A DNA stretch of 64,000 bases from Lepidodermella squamata (taxonomy: Eukaryota > Gastrotricha), in the NCBI GenBank assembly GCA_047495785.1, contig JBLDXI010000055.1:1612001-1676000 (forward strand), in the 5' to 3' direction. The first letter of the stretch is position 1. Each line of letters starts with the position of its first letter. Shown here piece by piece: positions 1 through 11,233 of this stretch. The translations under genes were made by a program, and so were the position numbers. Under the pieces are notes generated by a model. The model was not told the DNA's origin, made no database searches, and worked only from the letters and a program-made list of their open reading frames with translations.

Positions 1-459
1 CTGAACTGAGTGCGCCCAAATTTCTTTATTCTCGCGTTGCTCTGAGTAGAACTAAACAACTCCGTACTACTTTATTGTCATGTTTATGTCGTATAGTGCA
101 TAAAACCAGCCACTCTCCACTTCGGTAAAAAATCAGGAGCTCCCTGAGCGGGCGCGAATCTTGACTATCCAGTTTTATGCCTTTCAAGTTAGATCTTTCA
201 ATGCGGCTAATGTCAAAAATAAACACAAATCCGTTCAAAATCAATGCATTATTTATTTTTATCCCTCATCACATCCTTGTGATTGTAGTTCATCACGAAT
301 TCAGTCCAAAAGATAAGATACATGTATATATAAGCAAAACGAGTTCAATTATCGGCGCCAAGTGATTTATAACTAAAACAAGTTCGGATACTTGACGCCA
401 GTCAGCAAACTTTTACGAACCAAAGAGACCACCGTAGATAGCACATTGCACGAAGCGAA
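1..459. other. Downstream flank of BAG6, no gene seen
   Basis: No convincing coding frame. On the minus strand this is the 3' UTR and downstream flank of BAG6. A minus-strand AATAAA (TTTATT on the plus strand, about 252-257) is a plausible poly(A) signal roughly 200 nt after the BAG6 stop codon. Confidence 0.5.
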
Positions 460-3400
460 TTACACAGAATCGCCAGAGCGAGAGCGGTTGCTAAGGAAAT
501 TGCTGATGTCAGGGTGATGAACGGGATCGAAGTTGGGATCAGTAGCAAGGCGAGAGCGTAACAGACGAATCACCTCGCCTTCAAATAGGCTACCTAGCTC
601 AGCACTGGTTGATGCTTCCTCTAGCAGGGAAGGCGCGACTGCGGTCGGCACGCCGGCACTTCGCACGGCTTGTCCTAGCAGATCGTTTAAACTGCGATTG
701 ATTTGCCCTTGAACCAGCGGGTCCGTAGCACGCTGTTCCATGGCCATGCGACGACGTTTAGCAGGCAGACCGGAAATGTAGGCATCGCTGAAAGGAGGCT
801 GAACCGCGGTTTCAGAGGTACGCTGTTTGGCGACGTCTTGTTCGACGACCGGAATCCAATCGGCAGGGATAACCGTTCGCCAATTATTTTCGGACTGTAC
901 TTGGCCGTTCGCAGCAGGAACGGCATTTGTCATGAGAACAGCAGTTCGCGCACGATCTTGAGAATCTGGCTGAACCCAAGAGGTGTCACCCGGAGATCGA
1001 TTAGCATTAGAGTTGACGCTTGTGGCTGCAGCGGGCCGAGGAGTAGGCGCAGCTGGTGAAGCCTGCGGCTGTGGTGCCTGAGCCTGGGCAACAGCGGCAC
1101 CACGTCGAACAATGAATCCCTCAATTCTACTGCGGGGAACGCGTTGGGGCGACTCAGTCACCAATCTGTTGGCAAATTCGGACAACGCAGAAACAACGAA
1201 TGTGGACTGCGACTCGGGGCTACCTGGTTCCATGTTCGCAATGGCGCGTTGCACCAACTGCCGCATCGTCGGTCTGGCATTATCCGGGCCGATGGCGGTA
1301 ACAATCAGAACTACTGCCTCGTGAGCGGCGTTGAGAATGGAATCGTAAATGCGACGATAAAGACCCGCATTATTAGCTTCCAATGGCCCAACAGCTGGTT
1401 CAGTGTCCAAGACCAATCTCGTTACTTGAGTCAGCCAATTGCGATCGTGAGCGAGAAGAGAAGCGACCAAATCAATATTGTCCCGAGTCTCGGTACCAGC
1501 AAATACAACTTCGTACATGGAACGTAATTCAGCAACAATTGGTTCGACGAAAGGCGTTATGTCGCTTGGCGAACCGCTGATTGAGAGAATGTGTTGCCTG
1601 AGTGGTCCATGAACACGTGCTAGCGGAGCAATATTGCCCATGATGAGTGTGATAAAATCTGTCATCGGTAGCGCTCTCATCACCACTTCAATCAGATTAT
1701 TGACAGGCGAAGGTGTCATCGGAGGCTGAAAATCGTTAATTGTATTAATTATTCTTTATTCGAAAGTTAATAACTTACCACGTTTCCAAGGCCTTGGATG
1801 AAGTCGTACGCAGTTGTGCGATTCGCAGTGCCGCTAGGATCCGTGAGTAGTTGTCCTAGGCTATTTATGATTTGCCCAAAAGGTTCAGTTGCCGGGACAT
1901 TGTTAGCCATTTGCTGCATTGAAGCCACGAAATCCGGAGGAACGCCCGATCGATTCGCCTGATTAGCTTGCGGTTGACCGCCTGCCTGAACGATGGCCTG
2001 CATTACGAAGTTGGTAATGTCCTGGAACATGTGCATCATGTTAGCCGGATCGATGCCAGGCGGGGCAGCCGGCTGGTTTTGTGGAGGCTGTTGTTGAGCA
2101 GCATTCTGGCTGGACAAGCGAGCCGCCTCGATAACGTGAGGCGCAAGAAAGTGGCGGCTCAAGCACGGCAAGTTTTGATCGATGGGGCGCGGCATGTTTG
2201 GCGGATGAACGTGCGGGCCAGATTGTTGTTGTTGCTGCTGCTGCTGCTGTTGCGGGTTTTGACCCGCCGGTCTCGTATTAGTTATAACGGCTGCTACAGG
2301 CGGGCGAGGGAATAGGCCGAACGGATTGAACAACGGGCCGGGTAGGCGTTGAGCGAATCCCGGTGGCAGCTGAGCGCCTTGATTTGGGTTCGCACCATCA
2401 TGCGCTTGTTGCTGGGCCTGATTCTGTTGTTGAGGGGCACCACCAGTTTGAATCTCGACAACAGGTACAGTGAACACTTGCTGATACACCCCAACGCCCT
2501 GAACCGGGGTTACTGTTGATGACGAAACCGAAAATCGACCCTGATCGGCGGCGTTCGGCTGATTCGCCTGTTGTTGCGGGAAAGGATTGATCACAAGATC
2601 TGACAAGTTGTGCAGCGCATGAGAAGCATGGTGAAGGGCTTCTGGAATGTTTTGCGCCAAACGCGTCACTCTTTGGCGAGTTACTTCGTCGGTCTCGAGG
2701 CTGTTGCGCTGAAGGACAGTTCTATTGAACTCCTCTAGCAACGGCTTCATTCTGTCATTGAATGTCGAAATGCTGGCAATAGCGGCTGATAAACCAACAG
2801 AAGGATCGGGTGGCGGCGCCGATGGCGTTGCGCTCGAAGCCGCCGCTCCTTCACCTGCACTCGGGGAATGTGTTTCTGTGTTATTTTCAATGGCGGTAAC
2901 AACGTTGTTCGCGAGATTCATCATTTTATTGGCGATGCGAATCCTTTCGCTGACTTCATGGGCAACTCGCTCCTGCGGCGTGTTGCCGCTGCCAGCTCCG
3001 GTCGCGCCCGGTGGAGGTAACCGAATGTGAACCTCGAGGCCGGGAGCACCGCCAGGCTGAGAAAACAATAATTGTAATGATATTAATTAGGGATGGCACT
3101 GAAGCTTACCATGCGTCTCGTTTCAACCGAAGCACCTCTCGCTGCAGGTCCAAACTGGTTAACGGCCTGCTGAACAACTTGCTGAATATCGGCTGGCATC
3201 TCAAAGGCACCAGCCATGATAAAATCCGGACGTCCTCTTGGGCCGTGGGTGTCTGGTTGCGGGTTCTGCTGCTCTTCCGAGTTGTGAGCGGGCGGGGTGC
3301 GTTCCACCACGTGCACAGCGCGACCATTCAAATTCATGTCACCCAATTTCGATTCATTGCTAAGTAAGCGGCCTTGAAATATCACTCGTTGGCGAGCAGC

Positions 3401-3628
3401 TGGAATTCCCTGCATGCAACAACACGAAATCAGTTAAATATTCAAGTATGCATTTTGTGCTGTCTCTTACCAATGATTCGGAGATATGCTCCTTGAATTC
3501 GGCTACCGTCATCTGGTGAATGTAAGCGTCAAAGAAAAGTAAAATTCACGTTAATGCAATCCTACCTCGTCCGGGACCGAATATTGTCGAGTCTGGCCAT
3601 CCAAAGTTTTAACAGAAATTTCCAACAT
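460..3628 (-). CDS. BAG6: BAG6 (BAT3/Scythe) homologue, ubiquitin-like chaperone
   Basis: Large proline-rich BAG6 protein, a chaperone that in other animals captures hydrophobic clients for tail-anchored insertion or proteasomal degradation. Five exons on the minus strand: 3566-3628, 3471-3512, 3110-3409, 1779-3056 and 460-1725, all phase 0, giving about 982 residues (human BAG6 is about 1130). The N-terminal ubiquitin-like domain covers about residues 1-75, with the typical IFQGRLL and HVVERTPP segments. The middle is rich in Gln, Pro and Ala with a pure Gln run coded near 2225-2260. The last exon carries a conserved helical block (EPIVAELRSMYEVVF) and a C-terminal BAG6-type segment (GEVIRLLRSRLATDPNFDP). 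The start was chosen at 3628 because it gives the full first strand of the ubiquitin fold. It lies 202 nt after the MFI stop, and a 3' splice-like AG lies 10 nt upstream of the ATG. Seen: frame, exons, domains. Known: BAG6 function. Identification is firm. Confidence 0.93.
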
Positions 3629-3830
3629 TTTAATAATTCTAGGGTATAAAATGAGATTTACAGAGACTTTATTTGATAAATCAATTCAGCTTTCGTAATT
3701 TAATCATACAGGTTATCAAAAAATGAAATATTGTAAAAAACGAAACAAAAATATCACATTATCGCTGATGATTTTTGGCTGTAAGAAACACCAGTTTATT
3801 TTGTGGAATCCCTTAGTCTTGAATAAAGAT
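3629..3830 (-). promoter_or_regulatory. Intercistronic region MFI-BAG6 with poly(A) signal and 3' splice site
   Basis: Two minus-strand AATAAA motifs (about 3795-3800 and 3668-3673) follow the MFI stop. A T-rich stretch then ends in CCCTAG with the AG at 3640-3639, 10 nt before the BAG6 ATG. The order of poly(A) signal, then acceptor about 28 nt later, then ATG is that of trans-spliced operons. No leader is visible here, so trans-splicing is inferred. Confidence 0.55.
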
Positions 3831-4697
3831 TCATGAAGTCTCAGATGTTGCATTTAGTGCCCAGGATCGTACATATTCGTCATAATCCAAATTCGAGGAC
3901 CATTTCAGGAGCTCTTCAACTTCAGCTTCCGGATCTTGATTAGATGCAGCTTGGGCCAAGCTGCCATCGGCATTGTAAACTTCAAGATGCCCGATCGAAT
4001 ATCTATCGAATTTACCAGTAGTGAGAAAATTTAGTAATACCGTAATGAAAATTTTCAATTACATTTTTTGAAGCCATTTGATACGCTTCTCTTTCCGACG
4101 GCGCTCCCGCTCTTCACGCCTAACAATTCGATTACTCTCGAAGTTGGGATGTTCGGTTTTTGATGTTCGTTCCATAAGAGCATCACTAACCATTCCGTAG
4201 AAGATTCTATCAGTAACAGGTCTCCAGCCATTGTTTTCTACCCGCCGGTACCACTGGCCTCGATCATTAGTGTGATATTCATTTATTCTATTGTTCACGA
4301 TGATGGCTGGTTTCTTTTTGGCACTGGGATGGGTATAGTCTTTTGGGCTGTTAGCACATAGATCCTCAACGTTGCGGTGGGTGAATATCTTGTAATACAA
4401 TCGCGGGGGGAAAGAATCGCCTCCAAGACGGTAGCGAACGATACATCCAGCAGCACGATCCAACAATTCAACTTCTCGAGGATTAATGGACCTTAGTAGC
4501 TGACGCGGGTCCCCGCTGGCTCGAAAGTTTAGAAGCTCTTTATAATACTGGAATACTTGTCGATCCTTAACAATTGAACACAACATTTCAAAATTATATT
4601 TTTAATTTGCCCTTGAAAAAATTACCACGTGGCGCCTCCAAGTCCGCTGAATTATTCTAGCTGCTTCATCGCGATGGTTGATTTCATTTATGTTCAT
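3831..4697 (-). CDS. MFI: MFI / C11orf65-like protein with IQ motif
   Basis: Three exons, 4626-4697, 4063-4565 and 3831-4002, give about 248 residues. The first exon encodes an IQ-like helix (ARIIQRTWRRHV). It joins in phase to a block strongly resembling vertebrate C11orf65 (mitochondrial fission factor interactor): QVFQYYKELLNFR, then LRSINPREVELLDRAAG, FPPRLYYKIFTHR and DLCANSPKDYT. The C-terminus is acidic. The vertebrate protein is reported to bind mitochondrial fission machinery and is expressed in testis; the role here is inferred. The second intron starts at GTAATT, where the unspliced frame would meet a stop at once, and the acceptor at 4003 restores the frame. The start lies 91 nt after the HYPK stop on the same strand, so the gene may be the middle of a three-gene operon. 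Confidence 0.8.
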
Positions 4698-4788
4698 TTT
4701 AATCAATTTTTACCCAGCAGCCTATAAAAAGTAAATAAAATGTCATAGGTATTTATTAGAGCGCTGAGCAAATAGATAATATTAGTCT
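4698..4788 (-). promoter_or_regulatory. Intercistronic region HYPK-MFI with poly(A) signal and 3' splice site
   Basis: Only 91 nt separate the HYPK stop from the MFI ATG. A minus-strand AATAAA lies at about 4757-4752 and a T-rich acceptor (TTTTTATAG) ends at 4722, about 24 nt before the ATG. There is little room for a promoter plus a 5' UTR exon, so processing from a shared precursor is the simplest reading. Confidence 0.6.
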
Positions 4789-5247
4789 CTAGGAGGTCAA
4801 TTCAATGAGTGTAGCAAAGACATCGCCTTTGTGAGCACGCAGTTTCCTTTCTGCAACCTGTCGCGTTATGTCCAGTTCACGAGCCTGTAAAAAAATGTTA
4901 CTTAGTCGATGCTAAGAAGATGAGGTTGGTAGTTAATTACAATTAGCTCAACGTCGTCCTTGTTGATTTTGATCTTCATTGCTTCTTCATCCGCCAAGCG
5001 TTTGTCTTCGCCAATGTTTTTCATCGCCTATAATATTCAAAATAATTTGATCAATCATGTGGATATTGGAAAAACCAGCCCTTACATCAGAAAGAACGTT
5101 TGACTTTATTTCTGCCTCCTCTACAAAGTCGGTAACCTTTTCCAGGTCCCTGGCTCCCGAATTGTGTTGACGTGCTTCAAGTTTGGAAGCTGACTTGGTT
5201 TCATTGTCAGAAATTTCTTCGTCGTTATTATCGTGATTAGATGACAT
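4789..5247 (-). CDS. HYPK: HYPK, huntingtin-interacting protein K / NatA regulator
   Basis: Three exons, 5086-5247, 4941-5027 and 4789-4884, give about 114 residues (human HYPK is about 120). HYPK binds and modulates the ribosome-associated NatA N-terminal acetyltransferase. The order of features matches the family: an acidic N-terminus, then NSGARDLEKVTDFVEEAEI (human has a near-identical DSGAADLERVTDYAEEKEI), a charged helix, and a C-terminal UBA-like three-helix bundle (INKDDVELI, RQVAERKLRAHKGDVFATLIEL). Exons 2 and 3 are short, and the last exon is seen only by splicing. A 3' splice-like AG at 5267-5266 lies 18 nt upstream of the ATG. It is the first gene of the HYPK-MFI-BAG6 cluster. 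Confidence 0.92.
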
Positions 5248-5338
5248 TATTAATTTGAAAACTACCTAAAATCTTGCAAATTTACCAATAAGCAATAAGC
5301 AAAAACAATTATAATAAAATGCTGATAGCAAAATAACA

Positions 5339-5785
5339 GACGGGGTAGTCGTGCCGTCCGTATTATTTGGATCTGAAGGTTGGGCTACGACTAAAGAGGA
5401 CGAAAACAGATTGGACGTATGCCAAATGAAATGGCTAAGTAATATTACAAGTACCTACTAAACTGGTGGACAAAATAAGAAATACTGTCATTAGGGAAAA
5501 GTGCGGTGCCAAAAAATTGTCCACCACATTAGCGAGGAAACAACTGAGATGGTACGGGCACGTAGAAAGAAAACCGACCACAAAATTAACCAAACAAAGT
5601 CGCTATTGGAAACCTTTGGACGATTGGAAAAGACCCCAGGGTCGACCAAAATTACGATACATCGAGTGCACTTGAAAGGCACTTGAAAAAATTTAACATT
5701 GGAACTTTGGATGAAGCCAACGCTATCTCCCAGGATAGAATTACATGGCGAACGACGATAAATAACATTAAGGATGAGTAGCTCG
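5339..5785 (+). pseudogene. Degenerate non-LTR retrotransposon fragment (RT 3' end)
   Basis: Plus-strand frames resemble the end of LINE reverse transcriptases: a piece reading LFGSEGWATTKEDENRLDV (compare the common LYGSETW..T..DENRLEVFEMK), then RKQLRWYGHVER, then RPQGRPKLRY. The pieces lie in different frames (shifts near 5465 and 5680) and no complete domain remains, so this is a dead 5'-truncated copy. It is unrelated to the intact LINE at 59.2-60.4 kb as far as can be seen. Confidence 0.75.
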
Positions 5786-8200
5786 CTACCATTAAAACCG
5801 ATATTTCGATTCAACTGAATTCGATTTTAAATATTTTGTGTATATCAAATTGACTTGGATATTGGCCAGACCCTAGAATCGGCAGAAAACGCTGGTTCTC
5901 CTCCCACACTTGTCATTGCGAAGATCGCCCATCTGATCCTAGCATGGCAGGTACACGGGTGTGAAGTTTATTCCGTCGTCTCGTTCTCTTCCTGTATAAA
6001 GTTTGCTGTTTTTCTTTTTCTCAAGACGAGAGGAATAAAGATGATGTAATGTAAAAAAATAACAATAACTATAGACAATAATTAACACACAAGGCACAGC
6101 CTGCGGCGCATTGTGGTACATCGACATACATACTTTGAACTCACAAGAACAACGTGGCGGAAGATCAACGTAGAAGATCGCAAGGACCGTCGATTGCGAA
6201 GCCTTTCGACAGATGGATGCACTTAGCAACCACTCACCATTTTTTATAATAATCTTTAGATTAGGGTGGTTATCAAGCATCAAGTGTCCCATGGTAGTTT
6301 GCGTCACAACATGGTAGATTGTGTTTTGCGATCACATCATTGCACAAGATATGAAGAGATATATCAAGGTTTTGATAAAGGGCATGTCCAATTGCCAGCG
6401 CCCAGCCAAAATAATTTTGCTCTACTTTCTACTACATCTACTTATATTCCCGGGTCGGTGTGTTATGGCATCCCGTCATCGCGAGTGATAGCTTTCGCGT
6501 ATGCTTTGGTACACAACCACGAGTAGAAAAATAAACTAATGATGATTTGTATCTATAGTGTAAAAATGAAAGGACACGTCAGTTGAGTTTGAGATGTGGG
6601 AGTATCCAAATGAACCAAAAAGCTGCAATTTCCTTAGGTGCCACGGGGAAAGAATGACCGGTGGTGTACCTCAAGAAAGATCAACAGGCCCGGAGCTTTG
6701 AGTTTTGAGTACCGCGTAGAGCGGAGTCATCAGTCGTCATTTCGAGCTTATCCTGCGCGATGATGCAGCTGGCCGAAAAAAATCCGGCGTTAATTACAGA
6801 TGTCAAGACCAAAATAAAATACTGAAGTTTTATTTACTAAGTTCCATGTTTATTTAAACTTTGTTTGAAAATTACATTATTCAGATTGGTTTTCACATTT
6901 AAATTACGCATATACTCGGTCGTCAGGGAAGCATCGCCGAGCTTCTGGTCGGTTTGATCGGTTGATACTTCATACTTCATAATGTTTCTTATAGCTGTTA
7001 GCTGTTAGCTTTCTTCTTTCTTGTATCCTACTGTTATGCCAAATATGCCAAACTACACTTTTTGCTTGAAAATCCGCATTTTAGGGCTATTTACCGTATT
7101 TTATCGAATAGTATTCTACTTCAAATAATTAGCCCCTCAAATAATAGCCCTAACATTGACATGAATAAGTATCGGGTCAAATTGTTAAACAAACCGATTT
7201 TGCCCGATTTCCGTTTTTTGATTTCTCGGTATCATCGGATAGCCCGTACGATTCTGAGTTTACCCTGTAATTTTTACGAATTATGTCTATTTTGATCAAT
7301 TATATTGAGAAATCGAAGAATGAGGGTTATTTTCAAGCTATGTGAGCTGATTCTTTGGCTGATTTTGCTCGTAGAGGAAGTAATGAATGGCGAATTTAAC
7401 TCATGTTAGCTTTCCGACCAATGTAGGCGAAACCACATTGTGAAAATGACAGGGTATACTCGGAGTTGTACGGGCTATCCGATGATACCGATAAATCAAA
7501 AATATAAAATACGAAAATTGGGCAAAATCGGTTGGCAAAATATACTATCAGCAATAAAACCGTGGTGTCTCGACATCAACATTGACATTCTTGTTGATAA
7601 AATACTCAAGTCTGTCAAATCTGGTGATGATGATCACCTTCCGCGATAAGAATTGTTTTGTCCGAAACTAGGTCACACGATTTACCTGGCCAACCAGGTG
7701 GGCTGGCACAGAGAGAGTGGAGTCAAATTGTCCCTTGGGCCGGCGCGGATCAGCTCATGAGAGAAAATCCGGATAAGTTATTCAATTTTGAGAGAAATAG
7801 AAAAGCGACTATTTATAGATAAGGACATTTTTAATAGATTCCTTTCTAAACTGTACCAAAAGGTAAATAACGGGTTAGAAACTTTCAGAGATTGACGATC
7901 AGAGGATTTCTCAGGCGCTGAACAAATTCAGTAAAAAAAATCTGGGTCAACATTTTTGAGCCCCTCGTAGATGGTTTATTAGGTGTTTTCAATAATAATG
8001 ACCCAAACTGCGGAATCACTTCTGCAGGGAAGTTTTGAGTAGTTCAACCTGTCAAACCTCTGGCAGTTGGCCATATAAACTACGTGATTAAAGATGGCCC
8101 GCCTCGACTAAAAGCCCCTCGAATAATTGCCCAATTTTGTAACTATTTTTCGAGTTCAGAAAATCACAACCCACAACCCTGATTACCTATCTTATCTTTC
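5786..8200. other. Long non-coding stretch with fold-back repeat
   Basis: No frame here has the length, codon pattern or splice structure of the neighbouring genes. The only clear structure is the inverted repeat listed separately (7193-7532). A sequence at about 8110-8140 (AAAGCCCCTCGAATAATTG) resembles text near 7130, so a decayed transposon may fill much of the stretch. Confidence 0.45.
7193..7532. repeat. Fold-back inverted repeat (possible decayed MITE)
   Basis: The arm at about 7193-7275 is matched in reverse complement by about 7442-7532, separated by about 165 nt. The arms share a 24-nt identical core and flanking matches with short indels. No coding content. It is most likely part of a decayed non-autonomous DNA transposon. 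Confidence 0.7.
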
Positions 8201-8217
8201 ACTAGGCTTGTTAACAA

Positions 8218-9406
8218 ATGGGCACATTTCTCGGTCACTTGCTCCCTGGAGCCTTCTTTGTATTTTTTGGAATTTGGCATATCGTCAATATTTACATTCG
8301 ATACTTCAAATGCAAGCTTACCGGCCGACGCTTCTTCTCAACAGCAACTTTCTCGTGTTTCAATTTTCCTTATCCCATCGAGGGGTTTCTAAAGATTGTG
8401 GCGACCACGATAGGTTCCATTGGCGAAATAGCGACAGGATATGTGTAATTAAAACTCACCCAAATAGCCAATGACAGCTGCAATATATATTTTGCATTTT
8501 CAGGCCTGCGAAGGGTACAGTCATTCCAGGGAATTCGCAGCATGTAATTACTTGTTCAGGCTAAAAAAAACCTAATATAATGGTTCAATTTTACGCAGGT
8601 GACAATGTTTTCTGCCTTCGGTTTGTCGGGAGTCGTGGACTGTCTGCTCTTCTACCGAGTTCTATGGGTCCCACCCAAAGCTGATTATGGTTTGTACCAC
8701 AACCATTTCTCATTCCTTTCTGAATCTTCTTGATTTTAAGCTGTGTCGGCACTGGCGTTTGCGTGTGAGGGCTTGCTCTTCGCCTTTCATCAACACGCGG
8801 CAACAGGTCATGACCCATCAGGCCACGATTTGCTCGAAGTAAGATCAAAATAACGAAAAAAATGGGCGAATCAAATACATATTTTCAGATGACCATTCAT
8901 ACGCTTTTGCTTTATATCATCATCATGAGCGGTGTTGCTGTTCTGGGTGAAGTCGTTTTCCCGCATAGTTTCCTGTTATCGCTATTCCGTGCCACCTTGC
9001 TAGTCATTCAGGGGACCTGGTTTGTTCAAGTTGGCTTCATTTTGTACGCTCCGTTTCATTCCGGCCCGGGGCCTCGATGGGACATGAACTCACACGAAAG
9101 CGCTATGTATTCTGTGATGATGTTTTGGTAAGACTTTATTAAATCACATAGACCTACCTACATGTAGCAATGACCCTTGTTAGCTTCAACATATTTGGCT
9201 GTTTGGCAATCACATGCATTGTTGGATCGATTGTCAAAAGCAACGTTGCGCCTGGTCAACTACTTGCCCGAGCTGCTGAGCGGAAAAACGGCTCTGCAGG
9301 TGGACAAACAGGCAATGGAACTGCCCCTGGTCTGATGAACGTATCTGATGACACGGAATCCGAATGCGAGCTGTTTGTGCCAACGCGAGCGGTTCACCCG
9401 CCATAA
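8218..9406 (+). CDS. TMEM45: TMEM45-family (DUF716) multipass membrane protein
   Basis: Six exons: 8218-8444, 8504-8543, 8599-8689, 8741-8838, 8889-9127 and 9184-9406, giving about 305 residues. The protein is hydrophobic with about seven predicted membrane segments. Family hallmarks in order: GHLLPGAFFVFFGIWH at the N-terminus; FSAFGLSGVVD; a helix followed by a His-rich segment with FHQH and GHD; IHTLLLY; and FRATLLVIQGTWFVQVGFILYAPF, very close to human TMEM45B ([23 protein letters not shown]). The tail is polar and acidic. Vertebrate relatives sit in endomembranes and the plasma membrane; their biochemical function is unclear. The intron after exon 5 uses the second of two AGs, because the first would give a stop. 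A T-rich acceptor-like AG at 8204-8205 lies 12 nt before the ATG. Confidence 0.9.
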
Positions 9407-10800
9407 CCAGTAAAAATATCTATCGAGGCGGTTGTTCAGAACAATAATGGCTGATTTCACTGAGATGGGTAAAATGGTGATGCATTCAATGTGTAGGGCA
9501 TTTGTTGACTTTTCATACCGAGTATAATTGTTTTGCCGTCTTCTGTGCGAGTAATTTTGTATTTTTACGCTTTGCTTACATACTACTATGTGCACGCTTT
9601 ATAATCTTCCAGGTCCTCGTGTTTACCTGCAGAAATGTGGCGCTAACTAATCAGATACCTATTTATAGTTCTATATTCAACTGGTACGGGGTGTTTTCAC
9701 GTCGCTACACTTGTGCTGTATTTTTTATATGCGCTTGCTACCAAAAATCAACATCATTTTGTCAAATTAATGCGACTAATACTGTTGTATCTGCCACATT
9801 TTTGAACGTTTTTTCCATTGTTGGCATTGCACGTGTGAAGTGCGCATCGTTGTTGTGCTTTGTAAGTGGAAATGAAAAATTAAACTAGAATGAAATTCTC
9901 AAAATAATCGGTTTCTAGCCGCAAGAAAGAGCAAAGAAATTTGTGATTGCCAGCTCTGACATGAGTCTAAAGACAATGATAAAATAAAATATAAAATGAA
10001 ATAAAAATTGCGGGTGAATATGTGATTGTTTTGCTACTACTAAACGTGACGACTGGAAGGCATGTCAAAGCTCGAAGTTGACATTGTACCGTTCGGAAGC
10101 TAATATTAAGAGCTTTCTGCATATCTTTACTCGATGTTTGTAATATCTAGATCGTAACTGGTTTGCTGGAGATCGCTAAATGGCCCCACTACCCAAGTAG
10201 CTTTTCTCAGTGGTTTTTTGTGAAATGCGAAGGGTTTATGCGATACAGAAGCTCCACAGTGGTAGTTGATAATCAATGATCTTATAATCAATTTCAATTT
10301 TACTTTTAAAAATTTCTTTCTTTGTACGATTCATCTCGAATTAACTCGGAAATGATAAGAAAATAACAACAGTTTCAACAGCAGTATCGCGATAATAGTC
10401 GGCCAAACTTATGCGTGACATGTGAGGTTGGCAGGAGAAAGAACATCGAAGCCGTATGAAAACCAAAGAGAGCACAACGCAGAAATACCTCGCGCCAATA
10501 GAAGACATCTTTTCGAGAATACGAGGCGTTGAGGAATTTTCGGGAATCGTTTAGGAAAATGATGCCAAAAACAGGGAGTTGCCAAGGAGCAGCCATTGCC
10601 GACGAAAATTAGAAGCATACGATGAATAGCAGGAGGAGTTATAATAATAAAAACTGACTAATTGGTATTTTTTACAATAACTCAGAATCATGCTTATTTT
10701 AGTCACCATAGAGCAATAGTGATTGTCACCGTACGCATCATAAATAATCAAAAGGGTAAAGAGCCGCAGAGGCTCGGCAACTCCGGTTTCGCCTTCATCT
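9407..10800. other. 3' flanks of TMEM45 and the 10.8 kb gene, no gene seen
   Basis: The region is AT-rich. A plus-strand open frame of 128 codons at 9502-9888 has irregular hydrophobic composition and no homology and is probably 3' UTR. A minus-strand frame at 10375-10618 is similarly unconvincing. AATAAA motifs occur near 9980-10010 on the plus strand. Confidence 0.4.
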
Positions 10801-11233
10801 TCATAGAAGGCGCAGGCTGCTCAGATCACTGGTAGGACGGTAAGCTAGAGGGTATTTTCCGTAGTAATTCGGCGAAGGCAAAACAACACCGTTGGCGTCT
10901 ACGTCTTCTTCGGCGATAGGATCACAATTGCTTGAATATTCGTCAGAGTCCGGATCTGATCCGGGGTAATCTCGACGGCGGCGTCTCCTTAGTGTTGTCA
11001 ACGCGGCTGAAAGAAATTAGAAAACGGTTAAATTTATGCATTCTTAATCGGTAGCGATATAACTTACCAGCTTTGCGAATACTGCGCTGATCGAAGCTCT
11101 TTTCGCCCTCGGAATATTGAGGAGGCGACCTGCTGGAACCAGGTACCAGTCGCATCAAGGTTCTGGCAAGCCAAAACATAACAATGCTGTAGGCCAAACA
11201 GACAAAAAACATGACGAGGCCTTTAATTGCCAT
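10801..11233 (-). CDS. Small single-pass membrane protein, not recognised
   Basis: Two exons, 11068-11233 and 10801-11006, with a 61-nt GT-AG intron, phase consistent, giving 123 residues. Residues about 3-27 form one hydrophobic segment (LVMFFVCLAYSIVMFWLA). A Ser/Pro/Glu-rich stretch follows, then a run of six Arg (residues about 63-68), then an acidic Asp/Ser/Glu region and a Tyr/Pro-rich tail. This suggests a type II or signal-anchored protein with a basic juxtamembrane patch. No family is recognised and no function is proposed. The start is the only ATG that places the hydrophobic helix at the N-terminus. Confidence 0.6.

Noticed and set aside
703-1580. Plus-strand frames opposite BAG6 exon 5
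   Set aside because: Shadows of the high-complexity BAG6 coding strand; no independent signals.
9502-9888. 128-codon plus-strand frame after TMEM45
   Set aside because: Irregular hydrophobic composition, no homology, and it lies where the TMEM45 3' UTR is expected.
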